From: Alkalisalibacterium limincola
GTDB taxonomy: Bacteria > Pseudomonadota > Gammaproteobacteria > Xanthomonadales > Xanthomonadaceae
Direction of reading: 5' to 3'
Assembly (NCBI RefSeq): GCF_008017755.1
Contig: NZ_VRTS01000001.1
Coordinates: forward strand, 372,001-436,000
DNA: 64,000 nucleotides
Shown: piece by piece, positions 1 to 9,385 of the stretch
Layout: every line of letters begins with the position of its first letter
How positions within the stretch are numbered: the stretch's first letter is position 1
Translations under genes and position numbers: made by a program
The notes under the pieces: generated by a model
Seen by the model: only the letters and a program-made list of their open reading frames with translations
The model's database searches: none
Told to the model about the DNA's origin: nothing

Positions 1-31
1 CGAGACCCTCCCTCCCCCCGAACGACCCCAG

Positions 32-652
32 ATGAGCGGCTGGCAGACCATCGACGGACCGGCCCTGTTCGAGCTGGAGGTCAAGCGCAGCCGCCATCTT
101 GCCCGGGCGGTACCGGTATCCGACCCGGAAGCGGCCTTGGCGTTCGTTGCCACGCATGCCGACCCTTCCGCCCACCACAACTGCTGGGCCTACCGCATCG
201 GGTCGTCCTACCGCTTCAGCGACGACGGTGAACCTGCCGGGACCGCCGGACGCCCGATCCTGGCAGCGATCGAAGGCCAGGACGTCGACCAGGTCGCCGT
301 GCTGGTGACGCGCTGGTTCGGGGGGATCAAGCTCGGGGCGGGCGGCCTGGCGCGCGCCTATGGCGGTGCCGCGGCCGAGTGCCTGCGCCTGGCACCGCGC
401 CGGGCGCTGGTCGTGTGGTGCGAAGCGACGCTCGAGGCGGGCTTCGAGTTCGCGGGCACGCTCCACGCCCTGCTCGACCCGTTCGGAGCCAGGAAGATCG
501 AGGAGACCTTCCTGCCCGACGGCCTGCGGCTGCACGTGCGACTGCCGGCAGGGGAACTCGACCGGCTGCAATCGGCCATGGCGGACGCGAGCCGCGGACA
601 GGCCCGCCTTACGGTGCACCCTGGGCCCGGCGACGGAATGGGAACCCCATGA
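32..652 (+). CDS. yigZ: YigZ/IMPACT family protein
   Basis: A 206-residue member of the UPF0029/IMPACT family. The family signature is visible: DDGEPAGTAGRPIL at residues 64-77 and the RWFGGIKLGAGGLARAYGG stretch at 94-112. The C-terminal half fits the small ferredoxin-like domain seen in bacterial YigZ. The exact biochemical role of bacterial members is not settled; IMPACT proteins in eukaryotes regulate translation through Gcn1. The stop overlaps the start of the downstream ABC transporter (ATGA at 649-652), which suggests translational coupling. The family call is certain from the motif; the function is not. Confidence 0.93.
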   Translation: MSGWQTIDGPALFELEVKRSRHLARAVPVSDPEAALAFVATHADPSAHHNCWAYRIGSSYRFSDDGEPAGTAGRPILAAIEGQDVDQVAVLVTRWFGGIKLGAGGLARAYGGAAAECLRLAPRRALVVWCEATLEAGFEFAGTLHALLDPFGARKIEETFLPDGLRLHVRLPAGELDRLQSAMADASRGQARLTVHPGPGDGMGTP

Positions 653-2425
653 AAAGCGACGCGACCGCCGAAGCGCCGGCCACGCCCGCGACGCCCAGGC
701 TCAGGCCGCTGGCCGGCCTGTGGCCCTTCGTGCGGCCCTACAAGGGATTGATGGCGGGTTGGCTGGGTTTCCTGGCCCTGTCTTCGGCCGCCACGCTCAG
801 CCTTCCGGTGGCCGTGCGGTTCATGATCGACGGCGGATTCGGCGGCCAGGACGCGGCCTCGATCGACCGCTATTTCGCGGCCCTGTTCGGCGTGGCGCTG
901 GTGCTCGCCCTGGCCACGGCGGCGCGCTTCTACTTCGTCACCCTGCTGGGCGAGCGCGTGGTGGCCGACATCCGCCGCGCGCTCTACACCGGCCTGATGC
1001 GCCTGGACCTGGGTTTCTACGAGCGCACCCGGACCGGCGAGATCATCTCGCGGCTGTCTGCGGACACCGAACTGCTGCGCAGCGTGGTGGGGTCCAGCGC
1101 ATCGGTCGCGCTGCGCAGCGTGGTCACGCTGCTGGGCAGTGGCGTGATGCTGGCCGTGACCAGCCCGTGGCTGGCTGGCCTGGCGCTGGTCGGGATCCCC
1201 CTGGTGATCCTGCCGATCGTGGTGTTCGGCCGCCGCGTGCGGCGCTCTCGCGCGACAGCCAGGACCGCATCGCCGATGCCAACGCCCGCGCCGGCGAGAC
1301 GCTCAACGCGATGCACACGGTGCAGAGTTATGCCCGCGAGGGTTTCGAATCCGAGCGCTACGGCACCGCCGTGGACGCCGCCCTTCGGGCCGCCCGGTGC
1401 GCACCCGAACCCAGGCGTGCTGACCGCATCGGTCATCGTGCTGGTGTTCGGTGCGATCACGCTGGTGCTGTGGATTGGTGCCAAGGACGTCGTGGCCGGG
1501 GGGATGAGTGCCGGCGTGCTGGGACAGTTCGTCCTCTACGCCGTGATCGGAGCCGGTTCGGTCGGCGCACTGACGGAGGTATGGAGTGAAGTGCAGCGGG
1601 CCGCCGGCGGCATGGAGCGCATCAGCGACCTGCTGCGCGAGGCCCCGGGCATCGCTGCGCCACGCGCGCCGCGCCCTGCCTGATCCGGTCCGGGGCTCGA
1701 TCCGCTTCGACCACGTCCGCTTCCACTACCCGGCCCGGCCCGACGCGCCAGCACTGGAGGACTTCGACCTCGAGATCCGCCCTGGCGAGACCATCGCCCT
1801 CGTCGGACCTTCGGGTGCGGGCAAGAGCACGGTGTTCCAGTTGCTGCTGCGCTTCTATGACCCCGACGAAGGGGGTATCCGTTTGGATGGCGTCGACCTG
1901 CGCGAGCTGGTGCCCGAGACGCTGCGCTCGAGCATCGCACTGGTCCCGCAGGATCCGGTGATCTTCGGCACCGACGCGATGGAGAACATCCGCTATGGCC
2001 GGCTCGATGCCGACGACGACGCCGTCCATGCCGCCGCGCGAAATGCGGAGGCCGATGGCTTCCTCTCGGAGCTTCCCGACGGCTACGCCACCTTCCTGGG
2101 CGAGCGCGGCGTGCGCCTGTCCGGCGGACAGCAGCAGCGTCTGGCGATCGCACGCGCGGTGTTGAAGGACGCCCCCATCCTGCTGCTCGACGAAGCCACC
2201 AGCGCGCTGGACTCCCAGAGTGAGCAGGCGATCCAGCATGCCCTGGAGCGCCTGATGGAGCATCGCACCAGCCTGGTCATCGCGCACCGGCTGGCCACCG
2301 TGCTCAAGGCTGACCGCATCGTCGTCATGGATCGGGGACGCATCGTGGCCGAGGGGCGACACGACGAACTGGTGGCCCAGGGCGGCCTGTACGCGGAACT
2401 GGCGCGCCTGCAGTTCACCCGCTGA
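649..2425 (+). CDS. ABC exporter (fused permease-ATPase), three frameshifts as sequenced
   Basis: A fused exporter half-transporter of the MsbA/multidrug type: an N-terminal six-helix membrane domain, then an ATPase with Walker [10 protein letters not shown], signature [14 protein letters not shown] and Walker [13 protein letters not shown]. The start ATG overlaps the yigZ stop. The frame breaks three times: near 1236 (one base missing), between about 1390 and 1425 (one extra), and near 1670-1690 (one extra). Repairing them gives 591 residues, the usual family length, with continuous homology across every break. It could be a real pseudogene, but many other genes here carry single indels. Substrate (lipid or drug) cannot be told from the sequence. 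Confidence 0.85.
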
Positions 2426-2485
2426 CGCCGCGCCGATTCCAGGGCGCGGCTTGACGTGGGGAGCCATTCACGTCAGTTTGGAGTC

Positions 2486-3924
2486 ATGCCGTCACAAGAC
2501 CCCAAGCACGGCGATCGCCCCTGCTTCGACGAGATGGGCTGGCCGGATGAGATCCGGCCTCCCTATGCACTGGTCAAGGCTTGGCTCGACCAGCTGCCCG
2601 ACGACCAGCTCGAACTCAAGCGGCGCGAGGCCGAAACCCTGTTCCGCCGCATCGGCATCACTTTCGCGGTGTACACCGAGGGCGGCGACCCGGAGCGGCT
2701 GATCCCGTTCGACCTGATCCCCCGGGTGATGGCCCAGGCGGAATGGCAACGCCTCGCGACGGGCCTGGAACAGCGCGCCCGCGCCCTGAATGCCTTCATC
2801 CACGACGTCTATCACGAGCGCGAGATCATCCGCGCCGGGCGCATCCCCTCGAAGCTGGTGTTGCACAACCCGCAGTTCCGCCCCGAGATGGCCGGCCTGG
2901 ACTTGCCCCACCATGTCTACAGCCACATCATGGGCATCGACATGGTGCGCACCGGGCCGGACGACTATTACGTGCTCGAGGACAACTGCCGCACGCCTTC
3001 GGGCGTGTCCTACATGGTCGAGAACCGCGAAGTGATGATGCGCCTGTTCCCGGACCTGTTCCGACAGCAGGGCATTGCTGCGGTGAACCACTACCCCGAT
3101 GACCTGCTCGAAACGCTGCGCTCGGTGGCGCCGCCCAACTGCCCTGGCGACCCGACCGTGGTGCTGCTGACGCCCGGCGTGCACAACTCCGCCTATTACG
3201 AACACGCCTTCCTGGCCGACGAGATGGGCATCGACCTGGTCGAGGGCGCGGACCTGATGGTGCGCAACGACGTGTGCTACATGCGCACCACGCGCGGCCT
3301 GGAACGCGTCGACGTGATCTACCGGCGCATCGACGACGACTACATCGACCCGCTGGTGTTCCAGCCCGACTCCATGCTTGGCGTGCCCGGCCTGTACTTC
3401 GCCACCCGCGCGGCAACCTCACGCTGTCCAACGCGGTCGGCGCCGGCGTGGCCGACGACAAGGCGGTCTACATACACGTCCCGGAAATGATCCGCTTCTA
3501 CCTGGACGAGGAACCGCTGCTGCAAAACGTGCCGACTCGCGACTGCTCGAAGCCCGACGACCTGCGCTACACGCTGGAGCACATCGACGAGCTGGTGGTG
3601 AAGGCGGTCCATGGCTCAGGCGGCTACGGCATGCTGGTCGGCCCGACGTCCAGCCGCAGCGAGATCGAGGAATTCACCCGGATCCTGAAGGCCAAGCCAC
3701 ACGACTACATCGCCCAGCCGACGCTGGCACTGTCGACCGTGCCCACGTTCGTCGAGCAGGGCATCGCCCCGCGCCACGTCGACCTGCGTCCGTTCATCCT
3801 GAGCGGGGAGAACGTGCGCATCGTGCCCGGCGGCCTGACCCGTGTCGCCCTTCGCGAGGGGTCGCTGGTGGTGAACTCATCGCAGGGTGGCGGCACCAAA
3901 GACACCTGGGTACTGGAGGAGTGA
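2486..3924 (+). CDS. circularly permuted ATP-grasp protein, one frameshift as sequenced
   Basis: Protein of the circularly permuted ATP-grasp family (COG2308, DUF404/DUF407), predicted amidoligases that join an amino group to a carboxylate using ATP. Conserved blocks include [20 protein letters not shown] and [17 protein letters not shown], the latter an ATP-grasp nucleotide loop. The frame shifts near 3411, where a G-run appears one base short (GGG read as GG); repair gives 479 residues, normal for the family. ATG 2486 is preferred because the product then begins [12 protein letters not shown] 2456 is an alternative. The stop abuts the alpha-E start (TGATG), and the next three genes form the known Anbu gene neighbourhood. 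Confidence 0.88.
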
Positions 3925-4865
3925 TGCTGGCCCGGACCGCAGACGGCCTGTACTGGTTGACCCGCTACATGGAGCGGGCCGACTACGTGGCGCGCCTGCT
4001 GCAGGTGGCCGGCCACATGAGCGCGGCGCGCGTGGACGGCGCCGGCGAGAGCGAATGGGCATCCGCGATCATCGCTTCGGGCACGGCCGATGCCTTCTTC
4101 GAGCGCTACGAGGACGCGACCCCGGAGCGCGTGATCGAGTGGCTCGCCTTCGACTCCGACAATCCCTCCTCGATCACCAGCTGCATCCAGACCGCGCGCC
4201 GCAACGCGCGCGCGGTGCGCACGGCATTGACCACCGACGTGTGGGAAGCGGTGAACGGCAGCTGGCACGAGCTTCGAGGCTTCGACCCGAAGCCGATGCA
4301 TGGTGACGCGCTGGCGACGTTCCTGGACTGGTGCAAGACCCGTACCGGCCTGTTCCAGGGGGTGGTGGCGGGTACGATGCTGCGCAAGGACGGCTATCAC
4401 TTCGCCCGCCTGGGCAAGTACCTCGAGCGCGCCGACAACACCGCACGCCTGCTGGACGTGAAGTACCACGTGCTTCTGCCCAAGGCCGAGGAAGTGGGCG
4501 GCCTGGTGGATTACTACCAGTGGCTGGCCGTACTGCGCGTGGTCGGCGCCCGACGCGCCTACCGGGTGCTGTTCCACGGCCGCATCAATGCCGCGAATGT
4601 CGCCGAACTGCTGATCCTGCGGCGCGAGTTCCCGCGCTCGCTGGCGTTCTGTTTCGGCGAGATCACCTACGACCTCGACGCGATCCGCGGGCAGGATCCG
4701 CGCCGCATCGCAGAAGCCAAGCGCCGGGCGAACTCGATGTACGCGCAGCTCAAGTTCGGTCGTATCGAGGACATCCTCGCGCTCGGACTGCACGAATACC
4801 TCACCGACTTCGTCGAACGCAGCGATGAGCTGGGTGGCGAGGTCGCAAGCGGACACATGTTCTGA
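3924..4865 (+). CDS. alpha-E domain protein
   Basis: A 313-residue, mostly helical alpha-E domain protein (COG2307/DUF403). It starts with the characteristic LARTADGLYWLTRYMERADYVAR segment and repeats a similar pattern later (FARLGKYLERADNTARLLDVKYH). Proteins of this family almost always lie beside a circularly permuted ATP-grasp and a transglutaminase, as here. Its molecular role is unknown; a partner or scaffold for the amidoligase is the usual proposal. Start ATG overlaps the upstream stop, and the transglutaminase starts two bases after its own stop, so the genes are tightly co-transcribed. Confidence 0.92.
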   Translation: MLARTADGLYWLTRYMERADYVARLLQVAGHMSAARVDGAGESEWASAIIASGTADAFFERYEDATPERVIEWLAFDSDNPSSITSCIQTARRNARAVRTALTTDVWEAVNGSWHELRGFDPKPMHGDALATFLDWCKTRTGLFQGVVAGTMLRKDGYHFARLGKYLERADNTARLLDVKYHVLLPKAEEVGGLVDYYQWLAVLRVVGARRAYRVLFHGRINAANVAELLILRREFPRSLAFCFGEITYDLDAIRGQDPRRIAEAKRRANSMYAQLKFGRIEDILALGLHEYLTDFVERSDELGGEVASGHMF

Positions 4866-4867
4866 CC

Positions 4868-5695
4868 ATGAAACTGCATGTCCACCACCGCACCACCTAC
4901 CGCTATGCCGAACCGGCGCTGCGGCTGATCCAGGCGTTCCGGCTGTGGCCGACCCCGGCCTCTTCGCAACTCGTCCGCCAGTGGCAGGTGGACGTGGCGG
5001 GAAAACGCCTCCAGCCCACCGGCATGGATGGTTTCGGCAACCTGGTGGCCACGCACGGGTTCGACGACCCGATCGACACGGTGGTCATCGAGGTGACGGG
5101 CCTGGTCGAGACCCGGGACGTGCAGGGCGTGCACGGGGACGAAGGCGAGTGGCTGCCTCCGGAGATCTACCTCCGCCCCACCCCGCTTACCGAACCCGAC
5201 GATGCGATCAAGGCCCTCGTGGCCGACCTGGGGCCGGATGAACCGGTGCCGGCACTCCACGCGCTGTCGGCCCGCATCCTGTCGCACGTCGAATACCACT
5301 CGCATCGCACCGACAGCGGCACGACCGCGGCCCAGGCGCTCGCCCAAGGCGCCGGCGTATGCCAGGACCACGCCCACCTGATGGCGGCGTGCGCACGACT
5401 GATGGGCCATCCCGCCCGCTACGTCAGCGGCTACCTGTGCGCCGGTGCGGAGGGCCAAGACGCGGCCAGCCATGCCTGGGCGGAAGTCTTCATCGACGAA
5501 CTGGGCTGGGTCGGCTTCGACCCCTCCAATGGCATCTCGCCCGACCCGCACTACGTGCGCATCGCGATCGGCCGCGATTACGTCGATGCGGCGCCGGTCC
5601 GGGGCATCCGGCAAGGCGGCATTGCCGAGACACTGGAAGTCACCGTCAGCGTCAGCCAGACGCGGACCACGAGCCAGACGCAGAATTCACAGTAG
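4868..5695 (+). CDS. transglutaminase-like cysteine protease/amidase
   Basis: A 275-residue protein with the N-terminal beta domain (DUF2126-associated bacterial transglutaminase N-region) and a transglutaminase core. The catalytic triad is readable: Cys165 in GAGVCQDHAH, His202 in ASHAWAEVF and Asp218 in GFDPSNG. Such enzymes cleave or exchange amide bonds; in this neighbourhood they are proposed to remove or process peptide tags made by the ATP-grasp protein (inference). No signal peptide, so it is probably cytoplasmic. The short C-terminal tail is rich in Ser, Thr and Gln. Confidence 0.92.
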   Translation: MKLHVHHRTTYRYAEPALRLIQAFRLWPTPASSQLVRQWQVDVAGKRLQPTGMDGFGNLVATHGFDDPIDTVVIEVTGLVETRDVQGVHGDEGEWLPPEIYLRPTPLTEPDDAIKALVADLGPDEPVPALHALSARILSHVEYHSHRTDSGTTAAQALAQGAGVCQDHAHLMAACARLMGHPARYVSGYLCAGAEGQDAASHAWAEVFIDELGWVGFDPSNGISPDPHYVRIAIGRDYVDAAPVRGIRQGGIAETLEVTVSVSQTRTTSQTQNSQ

Positions 5696-5733
5696 TTGCG
5701 TCGCTCAGGCACCCCCATTATGGAGAACTACCC

Positions 5734-6474
5734 GTGACCTATTGCGTCGGACTTTTCCTCGACGACGGCCTGGTCATGCTGGCCGACACCCGCACCAATG
5801 CCGGCGTGGACAACATTTCCAGCTTCGCCAAACTGCAGGTGTTCTCGACGCCGGGCGACCGGATGATCGCAACGATGACCGCCGGCAGCCTCGCGGTCTC
5901 GCAGGCCGTCATGAACCTGATCCAGGAAGGCGTGCAGGATCCGGAGACCGGGGAGACCGCGACGATCTACACCGTGCCGTCGATGTTCCGGGCGGCGTCG
6001 CTTGTCGGCGAAGCGGTGCGCCAGGTCTACCGCACCCACGGCAAGGCCATGCAGGAGCATGGGCTGTCGTTCGACGTGTCGATCCTCCTGGGCGGCCAGC
6101 TCCATGGGCGCACGGTCCGGCTGTTCCAGATCTATTCGGCGGGCAACTTCATCGAGGCCACCGGGGACACACCCTTCCTCCAGATCGGCGAGCACAAGTA
6201 CGGCAAGCCGATCCTGGACCGGGCGGTGACCAGCGAGACCAACCTGATCGATGGCATCAAGCTGGCGCTGATCTCGATGGATTCCACGCTGCGCTCCAAC
6301 CTCAGCGTCGGGCTGCCGATGGACCTGCTGGTGTACCGCAAGGACCATCTCGAGGGCCCATCGCTGCGACGCATCACGGAGGACGACGAATATTTCCTCA
6401 TGCTGCGCAAGCGTTGGTCGGAGGCCATCAGCGAGGCCCACCGGCAAATTCCCCAGCCTGACTGGGGTTTCTAA
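5734..6474 (+). CDS. Anbu, proteasome-like Ntn peptidase
   Basis: A 246-residue Anbu (ancestral beta subunit) protein, a bacterial relative of proteasome beta subunits and HslV. The GTG start at 5734 has a GGAG ribosome site eight bases upstream and gives MTYCVGLFLDDG, so removal of Met exposes Thr as the N-terminal nucleophile. The supporting Asp (LADTRTNAG) and Lys33 (SSFAKLQVF) of the Ntn site are present. Anbu forms open helical assemblies in studied species; its physiological substrate is unknown. It follows the ATP-grasp, alpha-E and transglutaminase genes, the standard linkage. A short CCCCAG/CTGGGG hairpin followed by TTT overlaps its last codons (6451-6470) and may weaken read-through. 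Confidence 0.92.
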   Translation: MTYCVGLFLDDGLVMLADTRTNAGVDNISSFAKLQVFSTPGDRMIATMTAGSLAVSQAVMNLIQEGVQDPETGETATIYTVPSMFRAASLVGEAVRQVYRTHGKAMQEHGLSFDVSILLGGQLHGRTVRLFQIYSAGNFIEATGDTPFLQIGEHKYGKPILDRAVTSETNLIDGIKLALISMDSTLRSNLSVGLPMDLLVYRKDHLEGPSLRRITEDDEYFLMLRKRWSEAISEAHRQIPQPDWGF

Positions 6475-6477
6475 CCC

Positions 6478-6493
6478 GGTTAAGGAAGGTTAA
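6478..6493 (+). repeat. tandem GGTTAA direct repeat
   Basis: Two GGTTAA hexamers start ten bases apart (6478 and 6488), one helical turn, in the 69-base gap between Anbu and the secreted protein gene. The spacing is what a dimeric activator or repressor would use, but no regulator is identified. Confidence 0.35.
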
Positions 6494-6543
6494 CGGGCTT
6501 CAGCGCATCTTCGGGGCTGGTCAATCAAGGCAAGGAGGTCTCC

Positions 6544-6981
6544 ATGTTGCGCAATACACTTCTCTCCCTCACCGCAGCCATACTCGTCATGGGCATGGTG
6601 CCGCAGGCATCCGCCGCCGACGTGCGTTGCGAGATGCGATTCAACATGAGCGGATGGTCGCTTTTCTACAAGAAGTCTTCCGGCACGGGGACCATCACCT
6701 GCAACAACGGCCAGTCGATGAACGTGGCGCTCGAGGCCCGCGGCGGTGGACTGTCCTTCGGCAAGTCGACGATCGAGAATGGCGTCGGCGAGTTCTCGCC
6801 GGTGGACAACATCAACGAACTCCTGGGCGGCTACGCGAGCGCGGAGGCCCATGCCGGCGCCGGTGGTTCGGCCAAGGGCCAGGTGGTCACCAAGGGGCCG
6901 GTCTCGCTCGCCCTGAGCGGTACGGGTCGCGGCGTCGACCTTGGCGTCGCCTTCGGCAGCTTCATCATCAGCGCCCGCTGA
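6544..6981 (+). CDS. small secreted protein of unknown function
   Basis: A 145-residue protein with a clear Sec signal peptide (hydrophobic residues 5-20, cleavage expected after QASA, residue 24). The mature part has two cysteines (RCEMRF and ITCNNG), which could form a disulfide, then a Gly/Ala-rich, beta-prone tail. I do not recognise the family. A near-perfect Shine-Dalgarno (AAGGAGGT, 6532-6539) sits five bases before ATG, suggesting strong expression. It is the last gene before a hairpin terminator and could be co-transcribed with, or independent of, the Anbu cluster. Confidence 0.75.
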   Translation: MLRNTLLSLTAAILVMGMVPQASAADVRCEMRFNMSGWSLFYKKSSGTGTITCNNGQSMNVALEARGGGLSFGKSTIENGVGEFSPVDNINELLGGYASAEAHAGAGGSAKGQVVTKGPVSLALSGTGRGVDLGVAFGSFIISAR

Positions 6982-6997
6982 GCCGTCGGCTGGAACC

Positions 6998-7024
6998 GGC
7001 AGGGCGGGCCGTGCCCGCCCTGCC
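6998..7024. terminator. bidirectional hairpin between convergent genes
   Basis: A perfect 12-bp stem (GGCAGGGCGGGC, 6998-7009, with GCCCGCCCTGCC, 7013-7024) around a 3-base loop. It lies between the stops of the secreted protein gene (+) and yfcC (-). There is no U-tract, so it may act with Rho or as an mRNA end stabiliser. Confidence 0.55.
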
Positions 7025-7033
7025 TGGCGCGGG

Positions 7034-8413
7034 TCAGCTGTAGCCGATCCACACCGCGACCACCAGGGCGAGGGCCGCCATCAACATCAGCTTGACCAGC
7101 AGCGGCCAGGCGAAGCGGAACCACCGGTCGAACGGGATTCCCGCCACGCCCAGGATCGCCATCAGCACGATGTTCGTCGGCAGGATCATGTTCGAGAACC
7201 CGTCGCCGAACTGGAACGCCAGCACCGCCACCTGACGCTCGATGCCGACCACGTCGGCCAGCGGCGCCATGATCGGCATCGTCGCGAACGCCTGCCCGGA
7301 GCCGGACGGGATGAAGAAGTTCATCAGCGTCTGCATCAGCAGCATGCCGACGGCGGACAACTCCGCGCCGACCATGCCCAGCGGGATCGAGGCACCATGC
7401 ACGATCGTGTGCAGCACCTGCCCGTCCTCCAGGATCAACGCGATCGAGCGGGCGAAGCCCACCAGCAACGCCACGACGGCAAGCTCGGAGGCCCCGGCGG
7501 CGAACTTCTTCGCTGTATCGTCCAGGCGCAGCCCGCCGACGACCCCCGCGAACAGGGCCACCGCCAGCCAGATGCCTCCCAGTTCGACGAGGTACCAACC
7601 GCGCTGGGAAATGCCGTAGACCATCGCCACCAGGGCCAGCATCGTGATCGCCAGGACCGCCGAGCGGCGCCCGTCGAGCTCCGGATACTCGGCCTTCGCC
7701 TGGTGGCGGGGATCGTCCAGGTCGTTCGTCAGGCTGGCGGAAGGATCGTTCTTCACCTTCTGCGCGTAACGCCACACGTGGTGGACGGCCACGGCGACGA
7801 AGGGCACGAACAAGGCCAGTCGGAACCCGATGCCCGAGGTCGGCGGCAAGCCGGCCACGTCCTGCGCCACCAGCACCGTGTAGGGATTGGTCCAGGCCAC
7901 GCCATAGCCCACGCCATAGCCGCAGATCATGACCCCCATCGCCGTCATCGCGTCCAGGCGCATCGCCACGCACAGCGTGATCAGCACCAGTGCGAACGGG
8001 ATGTATTCCGTCGAGACGCCGAGCGTCGCCGAACCCGCGGCGAACGCTGCGGTGCCGAAGACGATCAGCAGCGCGGGGTTGTGCCCGATGCGCCTGAGCA
8101 GCCACCCGAGCACCCCGTCGATCATGCCGGTGGCACGCAGGACCGCGATCGCCCCACCGACGATGAGCAGGAAGAAGATGATCGACTGCGCATCGGCAAG
8201 GGCCCGCGGCACCGCCGTGAACAGCGCCACAGGCGTCAACCACACCCGCTCCTCGTGCACCTCGTAGCTGCCCGGGACGACCATCTCCCTGCCCTGCTCG
8301 TTGGGCTGGGTCTGGAAGCTGCCCTGCGGCAACACCCAGGTCGAGACCAGGGCCAGGATCATGATCCCGAACAGCAGGACCAGGGTATGCGGGACACGGA
8401 AGCTTCGGGCCAT
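7034..8413 (-). CDS. YfcC family membrane transporter
   Basis: A roughly 459-residue polytopic inner-membrane protein of the YfcC/DcuC-like (PF03606) family. Many hydrophobic helices are visible, with conserved blocks GSATLGVSTEYIPFALVL and GYGVGYGVAWTNPYTVLVAQ in the middle and PSGSGQAFATMPIM and GDGFSNMILPTN in the C-terminal half. Related proteins carry C4-dicarboxylates or amino acids; the substrate here is unknown. ATG 8413 is preferred because it places MARSFRVPH directly before the first helix; an in-frame ATG at 8449 would add twelve residues. It stands alone, convergent with the upstream secreted protein gene. Confidence 0.85.
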   Translation of the reverse strand: MARSFRVPHTLVLLFGIMILALVSTWVLPQGSFQTQPNEQGREMVVPGSYEVHEERVWLTPVALFTAVPRALADAQSIIFFLLIVGGAIAVLRATGMIDGVLGWLLRRIGHNPALLIVFGTAAFAAGSATLGVSTEYIPFALVLITLCVAMRLDAMTAMGVMICGYGVGYGVAWTNPYTVLVAQDVAGLPPTSGIGFRLALFVPFVAVAVHHVWRYAQKVKNDPSASLTNDLDDPRHQAKAEYPELDGRRSAVLAITMLALVAMVYGISQRGWYLVELGGIWLAVALFAGVVGGLRLDDTAKKFAAGASELAVVALLVGFARSIALILEDGQVLHTIVHGASIPLGMVGAELSAVGMLLMQTLMNFFIPSGSGQAFATMPIMAPLADVVGIERQVAVLAFQFGDGFSNMILPTNIVLMAILGVAGIPFDRWFRFAWPLLVKLMLMAALALVVAVWIGYS

Positions 8414-8499
8414 GGGCGACGACTCTGTTTTGGGGTGAACGCCGGCCATGCTAACCGGTCTTCCCCACGCCTGCCTTCGGGTTCAGGCGGGGCGCCGGC

Positions 8500-9309
8500 C
8501 TACAGGAAGATCCACAACAGGATCGCGCCGAGGATGACCCGATAGGCGACGAATGGCTGCATGCCGATCCGCTTGATGAAGGCGAGGAAGTAGTGGATGC
8601 AGGCATAGGCGCTCACGGCCGCCACCAGGCTGCCCAGCCACAGGCTGCGCCAGTCGATCTGCACTTCCGGGTCGCGCAGCTCCAGCAACTGCAGGCCGGT
8701 GGCCAGCACGATGACCGGGATGGAGAGCAGGAACGAGAAGCGCGCCGCTGCCTCGCGGCTCAGGCCCATGAAGAGCGCTGCGGTCATCGTGATCCCCGAG
8801 CGCGATGTCCCGGGTATGAGCGCCAGCGCCTGGGCCACGCCGATGACCAGCACGTCGGTCCAGCGCATGTCGCGCTCGGTGCGCTCGCCCCGGAAACGCC
8901 AGTCGGCGAGTCCCAGAAGCAGGCCGAAGCCGATCAGCGAGCACGCGATCACGATCGCCCCGACCTCCGGCGTGCGCATCGTCGTCTCGACCAGGTCCTT
9001 GAACAGCAGGCCGGCGATGCCGACGGGAATGGTGCCCCACAAGACCGCCCAGCCGATGCGCGAGTGTTCCGTCTGCCGGCGGGTGACGAGCGAGCCGCCC
9101 CAGTCGTGCACCACCAGGAGTATCTCGCGCCGGAAATAGAACACCACCGCAGCCAGGCTGCCCAGATGCAGCGCGAGGTCGAACGTCAGGCCCTGGTCGT
9201 CCCAGTCCGTCAGCAGCGGCACCAGGATCAGGTGGGCCGCGCTTGATATCGGCAGGAACTCGGTCAGGCCCTGCACGACGGCAAGGACGAAGATCTCTAT
9301 CAGGCTCAA
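8500..9309 (-). CDS. uppP: undecaprenyl-diphosphatase
   Basis: UppP/BacA, 269 residues, the usual length. This integral membrane enzyme removes a phosphate from undecaprenyl pyrophosphate on the periplasmic side, recycling the lipid carrier for peptidoglycan and LPS synthesis. The two family motifs are present: QGLTEFLPISSAAH (residues 13-26, including Glu17) and PGTSRSG (166-172, including Arg170). Overproduction of this family confers bacitracin resistance. It lies next to tag in the same direction with a 76-base gap, so shared transcription is possible. Confidence 0.96.
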   Translation of the reverse strand: MSLIEIFVLAVVQGLTEFLPISSAAHLILVPLLTDWDDQGLTFDLALHLGSLAAVVFYFRREILLVVHDWGGSLVTRRQTEHSRIGWAVLWGTIPVGIAGLLFKDLVETTMRTPEVGAIVIACSLIGFGLLLGLADWRFRGERTERDMRWTDVLVIGVAQALALIPGTSRSGITMTAALFMGLSREAAARFSFLLSIPVIVLATGLQLLELRDPEVQIDWRSLWLGSLVAAVSAYACIHYFLAFIKRIGMQPFVAYRVILGAILLWIFL

Positions 9310-9385
9310 GGCGGGGGGCCGGCAGGAAGTCGATTCAGGACGCGCGATTGGAACGCAGCGGGCGCATGTGCGTCAAACCGGTGGC

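Noticed and set aside
6941-8545. Rightward open frame of 534 codons opposite yfcC
   Set aside because: Antisense to a clear transporter, composition dominated by Arg, His, Gln and Asp.
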